Positions 36,762 to 45,619 of a stretch of 64,000 bases of DNA are shown here, piece by piece. The stretch comes from Microbacterium testaceum StLB037 (GTDB lineage: Bacteria; Actinomycetota; Actinomycetes; Actinomycetales; Microbacteriaceae). Both the position numbers and the translations under genes were made by a program. The first letter of the stretch is position 1. Each line of letters begins with the position of its first letter. The notes under the pieces are model-generated. The model was given only the letters and a program-made list of their open reading frames with translations. It did not search any database and was not told the DNA's origin. The DNA is taken from positions 1,674,110 through 1,738,109 of the forward strand of contig NZ_VTQH01000001.1 of NCBI RefSeq assembly GCF_008763945.1, in the 5' to 3' direction.

Positions 36762-36876
36762 CGCGGGGGTCCCGCGCGGGTGAAATCGAACTGCGCGGGC
36801 CGTCCGATGCGGTATGCGCCCCGCGCGGCGATTGTCGAAACCGCACAACGACATCGCCGTTGCGTGGTCGAATCGC

Positions 36877-36882
36877 TACGCT
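36877..36882 (+). promoter_or_regulatory. -10 element TACGCT for the thioesterase gene
   Basis: TACGCT ends 8 bases before the GTG at 36891, and no ribosome binding site is visible. Confidence 0.5.
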
Positions 36883-36890
36883 CGCCCCTC

Positions 36891-37451
36891 GTGAACGTCC
36901 TCTGGCGCACCCTGCTGGTGCTCGCTCGTGCTCGCCGCCGACTTCGTCGCGAGGGGCCCATCGACCCGAACACCGTGACCCGCATGTCGATCCGCGTGCT
37001 GCCCACCGACATCGACCTGCTCCGTCACATGAACAACGGCCGGTACCTGTCGCTGTTCGACCTCGGCCGATGGGACCTGCTGACGCGCGCGGGACTGGTC
37101 GCCGCGATGACGAAACAGGGCTGGTACGCCGTGGTCGCCGCCGAGACCATCACCTTCCGGCGCTCGCTCGAGCTGGGTCAGCGGTTCGACCTCGAGACGC
37201 GCCTGATCGGTCACGACGACCGCGCGGTCTATCTCGAGCACCGCGCTCTCGTGAAGGGCGAGATCTACGCCCGCGCGATGATCCGCGCGCGCATTCTGCG
37301 TCGCACCGGCGGCACCGTCCCGCACGACGAGCTGTTCGCGGCCGTCGGGCGTCCTGAGGGGTTGCCCGACATCGAGCCGTGGGTGCACGACTGGGCCGCG
37401 GGATCGGCGTTGCCCTCGACCAAGCGCCCCGCTCCCAGCGTCTGGGAGTGA
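36891..37451 (+). CDS. Hot-dog-fold acyl-CoA thioesterase (THEM6-like)
   Basis: A 186-residue single hot-dog domain protein. Landmarks are MSIRVLPTDIDLLRHMNNGRYLSLFDLGRWDLL (the D-x-x-x-HMNN region of 4HBT enzymes), then VAAETITFRRSLELGQRFDLETRLIGHDDRAVYLEHR. The first 20 residues are basic. It probably hydrolyses an acyl-thioester. The GTG at 36891 is supported by the leaderless -10; longer frames upstream are shadow sequence over the promoter. It is convergent with the esterase gene, only 10 bases apart. Confidence 0.88.
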   Translation: MNVLWRTLLVLARARRRLRREGPIDPNTVTRMSIRVLPTDIDLLRHMNNGRYLSLFDLGRWDLLTRAGLVAAMTKQGWYAVVAAETITFRRSLELGQRFDLETRLIGHDDRAVYLEHRALVKGEIYARAMIRARILRRTGGTVPHDELFAAVGRPEGLPDIEPWVHDWAAGSALPSTKRPAPSVWE

Positions 37452-37461
37452 GACCGGCGGC

Positions 37462-38439
37462 TCAGCGTCCGAAGCGGGCGTCGAGCCAGGCCACCTGCTT
37501 CATCCAGTGGCGGTGGCCGCCACCCTCGTGGCCGTTGTAGGGGTACTCCTCGAGGGCCGCGTCGTCGGAGGCGAGCGCGTGGAAGGCGGCGAAGACGCCC
37601 GAGGGCAGCACCACGTCGTCCATGAACGCCACCGAGAAGTACGCCGGCTGGGTGATGCGTCGGGCGAGGATCGCGCCGTCCATGTACGACAGGGTGCGCA
37701 GCACGGCCGCCGTGTCGTCGCGATGCACGGCGAGGTAGCGCGTGATCTCGGTGAAGGGCGCCGAGGGGGTGCGCGTGATCGCGTTCGGGAAGTCGCACAG
37801 GAACGGCACGTCGGGGAGGACCGCGGCGACCGCGTCTCCCGCGAGAGCCGCGGCCGCGATCGAGAGTCCGCCGCCCTGGCTCCCGCCGGTCACCGCGATC
37901 CGCTCGGGGTCGACCCCGGGCAGGGTCCGCACCTCGTCGACCAGGCGCACGGCGTCGGTGAACAGGCGTCGGTAGTAGTACTCCTGAGGATCCCGGATGC
38001 CACGGGTCATGACGCCCGGGTAGGCGGCGGCCGAACCGTGGGGGTCGGGGGTGTCGCCCACGCTCCAGGTCGACCCCTGACCGCGCGTGTCCATGACGAC
38101 GTGCACGTAGCCGGCGGTCGCCCAGTTGACCCGCTCGCCCGGGAGTCCGCGGCCTCCGCCGTAGCCGATGTACTCGATGACCGCGGGGAGCACCTCGTCG
38201 CCGCGGGGCCGCACGACCCACCCGCGGATCTCGTCCCCACCGAAGCCGGTGAAGGTGAGATCCGAGACGCCGAGGGCCCGCACCGGGGCGCCGACCGGGG
38301 CCAGGGTGGCCGGGCGGGCCGCAGCTCGCGCCTGCGCGAGCGTGTCGGCCCAGAACTCGTCGAGGTCGGCCGGAGCCTCGAGGGCGGGGCGGTACGCCCG
38401 AAGCGCCTCGATCGGCATATCGGTGAAGGTGACGGCCAT
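37462..38439 (-). CDS. Acetylxylan esterase / cephalosporin-C deacetylase (CE7)
   Basis: A 325-residue alpha/beta hydrolase of carbohydrate esterase family 7. Family marks are the RGQ motif (119-121), the nucleophile S187 in GGSQGGG, and the catalytic His in NGHEGGGHRHW near the end. It removes acetyl groups from xylo-oligosaccharides, and such enzymes are usually cytoplasmic; no signal peptide is visible. The ATG at 38439 follows AGGAGG; a longer frame to 38478 is less supported. It is divergent from the large arabinofuranosidase gene, with two similar palindromes between them, so both are probably under one repressor. Confidence 0.93.
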   Translation of the reverse strand: MAVTFTDMPIEALRAYRPALEAPADLDEFWADTLAQARAAARPATLAPVGAPVRALGVSDLTFTGFGGDEIRGWVVRPRGDEVLPAVIEYIGYGGGRGLPGERVNWATAGYVHVVMDTRGQGSTWSVGDTPDPHGSAAAYPGVMTRGIRDPQEYYYRRLFTDAVRLVDEVRTLPGVDPERIAVTGGSQGGGLSIAAAALAGDAVAAVLPDVPFLCDFPNAITRTPSAPFTEITRYLAVHRDDTAAVLRTLSYMDGAILARRITQPAYFSVAFMDDVVLPSGVFAAFHALASDDAALEEYPYNGHEGGGHRHWMKQVAWLDARFGR

Positions 38440-38545
38440 GAAGTCCTCCTGGGGTGCGGGGCGAACCGACAGTAGCAACAGGCGCAGCGCCCGCGGGTCA
38501 CGGCCCGCGCTCGTCGCAGGAGCTTATCGTCGCGACGGTGCGGAA

Positions 38546-38559
38546 TGTGAGGCCTCACA
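38546..38559. promoter_or_regulatory. Operator palindrome TGTGAGGCCTCACA
   Basis: A perfect 14-bp palindrome about 107 bases upstream of the esterase start. Its core GTGAGnnCTCAC is shared with the palindrome at 38624. Confidence 0.6.
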
Positions 38560-38586
38560 CGTCGAGAAAGGCGACACGAATACTGC

Positions 38587-38635
38587 TTGACAGCGGTCTC
38601 AGCCGCCTCCAAGATTGCGGAGAGTGAGCGCTCAC
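38587..38635 (+). promoter_or_regulatory. Promoter and LacI-type operator for the arabinofuranosidase gene
   Basis: TTGACA (38587-38592), a 17-base spacer and CAAGAT (38610-38615) form a good promoter. GTGAGCGCTCAC (38624-38635) lies at the expected transcript start and is the core of the symmetric lac operator, indicating a LacI-family repressor. Confidence 0.68.
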
Positions 38636-38695
38636 AAAATTGTGCTCGCATCCGCCGGCCCCCGCCGGACCCCCCCATCGTCGAGGAGGACGAAC

Positions 38696-41600
38696 ATGGT
38701 GCTGTCACGACCTGTTTCCGAAGACCGGGGCCGGAGGAGCATCGCGCGTCGCGCGGGAGCGCTCGTCGCGGCCACCGCCGTCGTTCTGAGCGGTCTGGTC
38801 CCCGCCGTCGCCGCGACGGCGGCTCCGCTGCCCGAGCCCCTCGCCTTCTTCGACTTCTCCGCGACCTCCGGCACGACGGTGCCGGACGCCTCGGGACACG
38901 GTCACGATGCGACCATCGTCGGCACCGGATCGTCGATCGACGGCGACGCCCTTTCCCTCCCTGGAGGGGGATCCGGGTCGTCCGCCGCGTACGTCGAGCT
39001 GCCGAAGGGCCTGTTCGACGGCCGCAGCACCATCACGGTCTCGGCCTGGCTCCAGGACCGCACGGGGGCGGGCAACCAGGCGGCGATGTTCTTCGGCACG
39101 ACCGAGAACCTTCCGCAGCAGTACTGGTTGCTCAACCCCGCCAACCCCGCAGGTCAGGTCAAGTCGGTGGTGACGGACGGACCGCGCAGCGGCCAGCCCT
39201 GGACCCTCGAGCGCGGAATCTCTCCGACCGACGGCACCCGCGGCATCCCGGGTCCGGCCGCCACCTCCGAGTGGGCGCTCTACACGACGGTCATCACCCC
39301 CACCTCGATCACCGCCTACCTCGGCGACACGAAGATCGGCACGGTCTCCACCTCCCGCACCGTCACCGACTTCGGCTCGGACCTGGTGGGTTACATCGGG
39401 CGCTCGTCCTACCCCGACCGCTTCTGGGCGGGCGGCGTGCGTGACGTGGCGATCTTCGACAGCGCGCTCGGCGACGACGACGTCAAGGCGCTCGTCGCCC
39501 AGGGCACGCCGACGAACGAGCAGGACGTCGCGACCGCGGCGAAGGCCCTCTCGATCCCGGATGCCGATGACGTGCGCGGCAACGTGACTCTGCCCACGAC
39601 CGGGTCGAACGGGACGACGGTGTCGTGGACGTCGTCGAACGCGCAGGTCGTGACCCCCACCGGCGAGGTCACGCGACCGGCCACCGGCTCGGCCGCAGCG
39701 AAGGTCACGGTGACCGCGACCATCTCGAAGGGGTCGAGCGACACCACGCGTTCCTTCGAGCTCGTCGTGCAGCCGAAGCCCGAGGCGCAGAAGCTCGAGG
39801 GATACTTCTTCCCGTTCTTCACCGGAGAGAGCACGACCACCGACGAAGAGATCTCCTTCGCCACGAGCCGGGGCGACGACCCCAAGAACTGGCTCACCCT
39901 CCACGACGGCAAGCCCGTGCTCAGCTCCGACCAGGGCGAACAGGGCATCCGCGATCCCTTCGTGATGCGTTCTGCCGACGGCGACCGGTTCTACATGCTG
40001 TCGACCGACCTGAACATGTTCGACCGGTACAACGGCGACTTCGGCCGCGCCCAGGAGGTCGGCAGCCGAAAGCTCAACGTCTGGCAGTCCGACGACCTGG
40101 CCACCTGGTCACCGCTGCGCCAGATCACCGTCTCGAGCGAGCTCGCCGGCAACACCTGGGCCCCCGAGGCCACGTGGGACCCCGACCGCGGCGAGTACGT
40201 CGTGTACTGGGCGTCGAACCTGTACCCCAGCGCGTCCACCGCGGGGCGGAAGGCGTCCGACACCCACAACCGCATGATGATGGTCACCACGCGCGACTTC
40301 GTCACCTTCAGCGAGCCGAAGCCGTGGGTCGATGTCAAGCGCGGCGCGGGCAAGGGCACCATCGACGCCACCGTCGTGCGCGACGGCGACACCTACTACC
40401 GCTTCATCAAGGACGAAGCATCGATGACCGTGCGTCAGGAACGCTCGACCGATCTCACCGCGACCGTCACCGGATCGCTGCCGACCACCACGTCCGCCCC
40501 CGGCTGGCAGCTGGTCAAGGAGCAGATCGGCGTCGGCCAGCCCAACCCCTGGGGCGGGACCTTCACCAACGGCGAGGGTCCGACGGTGTTCGAAGACAAC
40601 GCCGAGGCCGGCCACTGGTACATGCTGATCGATCAGCCGAGCTACCACGGCGGCCAGGGCTACATGATGTTCGAGACCCGCGACATCGCGTCGGGCACCT
40701 GGACGTCGGTTCGGGATGCCACCCTCCCGGCGCGTCCGCGGCACGGAACCGTCCTGCCCATCACCGCGGCTGAGCAGCAGAGACTGCTCGCGGCGTACCC
40801 CACGGATGAGACCGCCGACTACTCGATCACGGCCGACCCCAGCAAGAACGGCGCGGAGATCGACGACGCGATGTACGGCGTCTTCTTCGAGGACATCAAC
40901 AACGCCGCCGACGGCGGCCTGTACGCCGAGCTCGTGCGCAACCGCTCGTTCGAGTTCCTGCCCGTCGACAACCGCGGCTTCACGGGGATGACGGCGTGGA
41001 CGCCCGTGGCCGTCGGCGGCGGTTCGGGATCGGCCACGCCGGTCAACGACGACAAGCGCATGAACGAGCGCAACCGCACCTACCTGCAGCTCGATCTGAC
41101 CAGCGGTGCCACGGGCACCTACGGCGTCGAGAACGCCGGGTTCGACACGGGCGTGGCTCTCACCAAGGACGCGGCGTACGACGTGTCGTTCTGGGCGCGC
41201 ACGACGGCGGCGGGCGGAACCCCCGTCTCGCTCGTACTGCGCTCGGCCGACGGCTCGGCGCTGTCGAACCCGTTCACGGCGACCGTGGGCGGAGACGGAT
41301 GGCTGAAGTACCGCGGCTCCGTGACGGCGACGGCCACGACCGATGCCGCGCGGGTGCTCGTGCAGGCCGCGGGTGCCGGAACGGTCCGGCTCGACGAGGT
41401 GTCGGTGTTCCCGAAGGACACCTTCATGGGCCGCGAGAACGGCCTGCGTAAAGACATCGCGCAGAAGATCGCCGACCTGCACCCGAAGTTCGTCCGATTC
41501 CCCGGTGGCTGCATCGTCAACGTCAACAGCCACGAGGACTACTCGGCGGACTCGAACTACGAGCGCGCCCGCTCCTACCAGTGGAAGGACAGCGTCGGTC

Positions 41601-44203
41601 CGGTCGAGACCCGCGCCACCAACGCCAACTTCTGGGGCTACAACCAGTCGCTGGGCCTCGGGTACTACGAGTACTTCCAGTTCGCGGAAGACATCGGCGC
41701 CAAGCCCGTGCCCGACGTGCCCGCCCTGATGAACGGGTGCGGACAGGCCCTCCAGCCGACCGACCCGGCTCTGCTGCAGCGTCACATCCAGGACACCCTC
41801 GACCTGATCGAGTTCGCCAAGGGCGACGTCACCACGACGTGGGGCAAGCTCCGCGCCGACATGGGGCACCCCGCCCCGTTCGCGCTCGACCGCATCGAGA
41901 TCGGCAACGAGGAGAACTACCCCGAGGCGTTCATGGCGAACTTCACGAAGTTCCGGGATGCCATCGCCGCCGCGTACCCCGACATGATCCTGATCAGCAA
42001 CTCGGGCCCCGATGCCGAAGGCGCGAACTTCGAAAAGCACTGGGAGCAGAACACGGCCGAGAAGGTCGACATGGTCGACGAGCACTACTACCGCGATCCG
42101 TCGTGGTTCCTCTCGCACAACCAGCGCTACGACTCCTACGACCGCAACGGACCCAAGGTGTGGATCGGCGAGTACGCCTCGCGCGACAACCTCTTCGCGA
42201 ACGCCCTGTCCGAGGCGGCCTACATGACGGGCCTCGAGCGCAACGCTGACGTGGTCAAGATGGCGTCGTACGCGCCGCTGCTGGCCGACACCAGCAACGT
42301 GCAGTGGCGCCCCGACCTCATCTGGTTCGACCGTGATCAGGTGTGGGGCTCGGCGAACTACGAGGTGCAGAAGCTCTTCATGCGCAATGTCGGCGACAGG
42401 GTCGTTCCGACCACGGCGGCCGGGGACCTGGCATCCACCACCGTCTCCGGCGCCGTAGGGCTGTCGACGTGGAGCACCTCCGCCCGCTACGACGACGTGA
42501 AGGTCACGACGCCCGACGGCAAGACGCTCTTCGCCGACGACTTCTCGGACAAGAACGACGACGGCTGGACGAAGCTCGCGGGCGCGGGCTCGTGGTCGGC
42601 GGCCGACGGCAGCTATGTGCAGTCGTCGACGACGGCGAACAACACCCTCGTCGCGGGACCGGCGCTGACAGCCACCGACTACGACGTGTCGTTGAAAGCC
42701 ACCAAGCTCGCGGGTGCCGAGGGCTTCCTCGTCGGCTTCGGCGTGCAGGGCTCGGCCGACTACTTCTGGTGGAACCTCGGCGGCTTCGGCAACACCCGCA
42801 GTCTCGTGGAGAAGGCCGTGGGCGGCGCGAAGTCGACCGTGGCCGAGACCGGGACGCCGCGCATCGAGACGGGTCGCACCTACGACCTGCGCGTGCAGGT
42901 GCGCGGCTCGCAGGTGACCCTCTTCGCCGACGGCGTGCAGCAGGGCCAGTTCACCAACACGGCGGTCGAGCCCTTCGCCCAGGTCATGACGAAGGACGAG
43001 GCCAGCGGCGACGTGATCCTCAAGGTCGTCAACGCCCAGGCGCAGGCCGCGGTGACGAAGGTCGACCTCGGCGGGCTCACCGTGCTGCCGACGGCCGACG
43101 TCACGATGCTGTCGGCGGCCCCCTCGGCGCTGAACACCGCGACGTCGACGCCGGTGGCACCGAAGAGCTCGCAGATGGCGGTCTCGAGCAGCTTCACGCA
43201 CTCGTTCGAGCCCTACTCGGTGACGTTCGTGCGGATGCACACGCGCACCGACGCGACGCCCCCGACCGTGACGGTGCAGACCGCCCCGGCCCAGCCCGAC
43301 GGTGCGGACGGCTGGTACGTCTCGCAGCCCTCGATCACCGCCACGGCGACCGACGACGTCGATGCCGCTCCGCGCCTCGAGGTGAGCACCGACGGAGAGA
43401 AGACGTGGTCGGTGTCCACCGGCGCGGTGACCCCGGCAGAGGGGGCGTGGACCTACGCGTTCCGTGCGATCGACGCCGCGGGCAACGTCTCGGCATCGGT
43501 GACGGCGGCGGTGAAGATCGACCGCACCGCCCCGGTGACGACGACGGCGACGGATGCCACGGCCCGCACCGTCACGCTCACGGCGAGCGACAGCGGCTCG
43601 GGGGTGGCGCGCGTGGAGTACCGCGTCGGCGACGCGGCGACGTGGACGACGGCACCCGGCGCGCAGGCGGTCGTGGCCGTCGGCTCCGGGGCGACGACCG
43701 TGTCGTACCGCGCGGTCGACGTGGCCGGCAACGTCAGCGGAACGGGGTCGACCTCGGTCGGCGCGACCGCGACGGATCCGACCCTGGCGGTGTCGGGCGA
43801 CCTCGTCGCGGGCGGCGTGATCACGGTGTCGGGAACGGGCTGGCCGGCGAACGCCGACGGTGAGCTGGAACTGCATTCCACTCCCGTGAAGCTGGGCACC
43901 GTCCGCACCGACGCCGCGGGGGCCTTCCTCGTGAACCTCACGATCCCGGCCGACACCCCCGCAGGCGCCCACCGGGTGATCGCGCGCATCGGCGGGGTCG
44001 AGGCTGCGGTGGACATCGAGGTGAAGGCCGCCACCGGCGGCTCCACCCCGGTGGTGCCCCCGGCGCCGGCGGCCTCGAACGGCTCGACGCCGTCGCCGCT
44101 GGCGGTGACCGGTGGCGTGGTGTCGGGTGCGGCGCTCGCCTTCGGGTTGATCGCCCTGCTGATCGGGGCGACTCTGAAGCGCCGCCGTCGCGCGATCGGC
44201 TGA
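38696..44203 (+). CDS. Multidomain cell-wall-anchored alpha-L-arabinofuranosidase
   Basis: An 1835-residue secreted enzyme. A signal peptide (about 1-43) leads to a LamG-like domain (46-275), a bacterial Ig-like domain (280-362) and a family-43-like five-bladed propeller (367-700: GIRDPFVMRS, NTWAPEATWD, DATVVRDGDTYYRF). A GH51 arabinofuranosidase follows (about 707-1410) with a carbohydrate-binding insert, acid/base E1072 (EIGNEEN) and nucleophile E1159 (WIGEYASRD). A second LamG/DUF1080-like domain lies inside its C-terminal part. Three Ig-like domains and an LAVTG sorting signal (1802-1806) with helix and RRRR end complete it. It would debranch arabinan or arabinoxylan while fixed to the wall. 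The ATG at 38696 follows GAGGAGGA. The 43-like domain may be catalytic or only binding. Confidence 0.92.
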   Translation: MVLSRPVSEDRGRRSIARRAGALVAATAVVLSGLVPAVAATAAPLPEPLAFFDFSATSGTTVPDASGHGHDATIVGTGSSIDGDALSLPGGGSGSSAAYVELPKGLFDGRSTITVSAWLQDRTGAGNQAAMFFGTTENLPQQYWLLNPANPAGQVKSVVTDGPRSGQPWTLERGISPTDGTRGIPGPAATSEWALYTTVITPTSITAYLGDTKIGTVSTSRTVTDFGSDLVGYIGRSSYPDRFWAGGVRDVAIFDSALGDDDVKALVAQGTPTNEQDVATAAKALSIPDADDVRGNVTLPTTGSNGTTVSWTSSNAQVVTPTGEVTRPATGSAAAKVTVTATISKGSSDTTRSFELVVQPKPEAQKLEGYFFPFFTGESTTTDEEISFATSRGDDPKNWLTLHDGKPVLSSDQGEQGIRDPFVMRSADGDRFYMLSTDLNMFDRYNGDFGRAQEVGSRKLNVWQSDDLATWSPLRQITVSSELAGNTWAPEATWDPDRGEYVVYWASNLYPSASTAGRKASDTHNRMMMVTTRDFVTFSEPKPWVDVKRGAGKGTIDATVVRDGDTYYRFIKDEASMTVRQERSTDLTATVTGSLPTTTSAPGWQLVKEQIGVGQPNPWGGTFTNGEGPTVFEDNAEAGHWYMLIDQPSYHGGQGYMMFETRDIASGTWTSVRDATLPARPRHGTVLPITAAEQQRLLAAYPTDETADYSITADPSKNGAEIDDAMYGVFFEDINNAADGGLYAELVRNRSFEFLPVDNRGFTGMTAWTPVAVGGGSGSATPVNDDKRMNERNRTYLQLDLTSGATGTYGVENAGFDTGVALTKDAAYDVSFWARTTAAGGTPVSLVLRSADGSALSNPFTATVGGDGWLKYRGSVTATATTDAARVLVQAAGAGTVRLDEVSVFPKDTFMGRENGLRKDIAQKIADLHPKFVRFPGGCIVNVNSHEDYSADSNYERARSYQWKDSVGPVETRATNANFWGYNQSLGLGYYEYFQFAEDIGAKPVPDVPALMNGCGQALQPTDPALLQRHIQDTLDLIEFAKGDVTTTWGKLRADMGHPAPFALDRIEIGNEENYPEAFMANFTKFRDAIAAAYPDMILISNSGPDAEGANFEKHWEQNTAEKVDMVDEHYYRDPSWFLSHNQRYDSYDRNGPKVWIGEYASRDNLFANALSEAAYMTGLERNADVVKMASYAPLLADTSNVQWRPDLIWFDRDQVWGSANYEVQKLFMRNVGDRVVPTTAAGDLASTTVSGAVGLSTWSTSARYDDVKVTTPDGKTLFADDFSDKNDDGWTKLAGAGSWSAADGSYVQSSTTANNTLVAGPALTATDYDVSLKATKLAGAEGFLVGFGVQGSADYFWWNLGGFGNTRSLVEKAVGGAKSTVAETGTPRIETGRTYDLRVQVRGSQVTLFADGVQQGQFTNTAVEPFAQVMTKDEASGDVILKVVNAQAQAAVTKVDLGGLTVLPTADVTMLSAAPSALNTATSTPVAPKSSQMAVSSSFTHSFEPYSVTFVRMHTRTDATPPTVTVQTAPAQPDGADGWYVSQPSITATATDDVDAAPRLEVSTDGEKTWSVSTGAVTPAEGAWTYAFRAIDAAGNVSASVTAAVKIDRTAPVTTTATDATARTVTLTASDSGSGVARVEYRVGDAATWTTAPGAQAVVAVGSGATTVSYRAVDVAGNVSGTGSTSVGATATDPTLAVSGDLVAGGVITVSGTGWPANADGELELHSTPVKLGTVRTDAAGAFLVNLTIPADTPAGAHRVIARIGGVEAAVDIEVKAATGGSTPVVPPAPAASNGSTPSPLAVTGGVVSGAALAFGLIALLIGATLKRRRRAIG

Positions 44204-44218
44204 CACCGGAGCTCGAAC

Positions 44219-44256
44219 GGAATGCCCCGGCCGCCGTGAGGCGACCGGGGCATTCC
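44219..44256. terminator. Bidirectional hairpin terminator
   Basis: GGAATGCCCCGG and CCGGGGCATTCC form a perfect 12-bp stem around a 14-base loop, in the convergent gap between the arabinofuranosidase and protease genes. Confidence 0.85.
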
Positions 44257-44280
44257 ATTGGGGGAGGGTACCCGGAGGGA

Positions 44281-45408
44281 TCAGCTGGTGAGCAGACGCA
44301 GGCCGTAGGTCTGCAGGATCTCGTTCACGGGCTGGAAGTACGTCGTCCCGCCGCTCGTGCAATCGCCCGAGCCGCCGGAGGTGACGCCCTGCGCCTGGTT
44401 GCCCGCGAGGAGCGAACCACCGGAGTCGCCCTGCTCCGCGCAGACGTTCGTGCGGATCAGGCCCGAAACCGACCCCTCGGCGTACCGCACCGTTGAGTTG
44501 AAGCCCTGGATCTGGCCGCAGTGCCAGCCGGTGGTCGAGCCCGAGCGGCACACGGTCGCACCGACGGCGGCGGCGGTCGAACCCTTCACGGCGACGGATC
44601 CGCCGGCGTAGTTCGACACCGATCCGACGGGGGTGTGGGTGGGCGTGCTCACCCAGGCGTAGTCGTTGCCGGGGAATGAGGAGCCCTGGAACGTGCCGTA
44701 CGTGGTGCTGTCGCCCGCGACGCCGCAGTGGCCGGCGGTGACGAAGCCGCCCTGCACCGCGAAGCCCACCGAGCAACGGAATCGGTTGTTGATGTTGTAG
44801 GCGACGCCGCCCTGGATCGTGGCGAAGGTCTCCGGCGTCTCGGCCCCGGTTTCGAGGCGGACGGCGCCCGCGGGCGCGTCGAGGGTCGCGACGAAGTCGG
44901 CCGCGGCCTGATCGCCGCCGGCGACCACGTCGACGACGAGGTCGTTCTGCTCGACGTCGATCCACCACGAGGGGATGACGTCGGGCAGGGCGGGGTCGGT
45001 CTCGAGCCGCGCGGCGATCGCCTCGAGGTCGTCGAGCGAGTGCTCCGCGGCGACGGGCACGGCTCCCGCCGCGGAGGCCGCTTCTCGAGCGGCGTCGGTG
45101 GTCGCCGCGGCGTAGACGGTGCGCGTCGACTCGTCGAGCCAGGTGCCGGCGAAGGCGTCGCCGGCGACGGCGGCCACCTCGTCGGAGGTGCCGGCCGCTT
45201 CGGCCTGGAAACGCAGGACGTCCTGTGCTCCGGCGACGTCGGTGCCGAGGTCGGCGGCCATCGCCTCGAGCAGCTGCGCGTCGACGCCGTCGACGGCCGC
45301 GTCGGGCGACGACGTGGGGGTCTGCGCCAGCGCGGGAGCGGTGGCGGCGGTGGTCAGGAACAGGCCGAGGGCGGCGGCGCCCACGACGGTCTTCGATATG
45401 CGGTTCAC
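44281..45408 (-). CDS. Streptogrisin-like S1 serine protease with prodomain
   Basis: A 375-residue secreted protease. After a signal peptide (about 1-28) comes an alpha-lytic-type prodomain (about 40-190) that assists folding and is removed. The mature chymotrypsin-like domain then starts near residue 196 (ATIQGGVAYNINNRFRC). The catalytic triad is H227 (TAGHCG), D249 (GNDYAWV) and S329 (GDSGGSL). Six cysteines are placed as in streptogrisins. The GTG at 45408 gives the signal peptide directly; an earlier frame start at 45459 adds 17 unsupported residues. It probably feeds peptides to the cell. There is no operon partner. Confidence 0.93.
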   Translation of the reverse strand: MNRISKTVVGAAALGLFLTTAATAPALAQTPTSSPDAAVDGVDAQLLEAMAADLGTDVAGAQDVLRFQAEAAGTSDEVAAVAGDAFAGTWLDESTRTVYAAATTDAAREAASAAGAVPVAAEHSLDDLEAIAARLETDPALPDVIPSWWIDVEQNDLVVDVVAGGDQAAADFVATLDAPAGAVRLETGAETPETFATIQGGVAYNINNRFRCSVGFAVQGGFVTAGHCGVAGDSTTYGTFQGSSFPGNDYAWVSTPTHTPVGSVSNYAGGSVAVKGSTAAAVGATVCRSGSTTGWHCGQIQGFNSTVRYAEGSVSGLIRTNVCAEQGDSGGSLLAGNQAQGVTSGGSGDCTSGGTTYFQPVNEILQTYGLRLLTS

Positions 45409-45606
45409 GTGGAGTGACCTTCCATCCAGGGGGATAAATGGCGGGGTACCCGCCGCCATACAAACACGGCGGAGACGAAAAGCGAAGGAATTCCTGTGGA
45501 TTTCTGATCAGGGTACAAAAATGTCGGTCGTTTGGGGGACACACGTCCCCCGCCCCGGATCCTCGGGTTGCGCGGCGGGCCGCCGAGGTGCCACGCGCGC
45601 GATGTT

Positions 45607-45612
45607 TAGGCT
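45607..45612 (+). promoter_or_regulatory. -10 element TAGGCT for the PutA-like gene
   Basis: TAGGCT ends 7 bases before the ATG at 45620, with no ribosome binding site. Confidence 0.55.
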
Positions 45613-45619
45613 GACGGGC

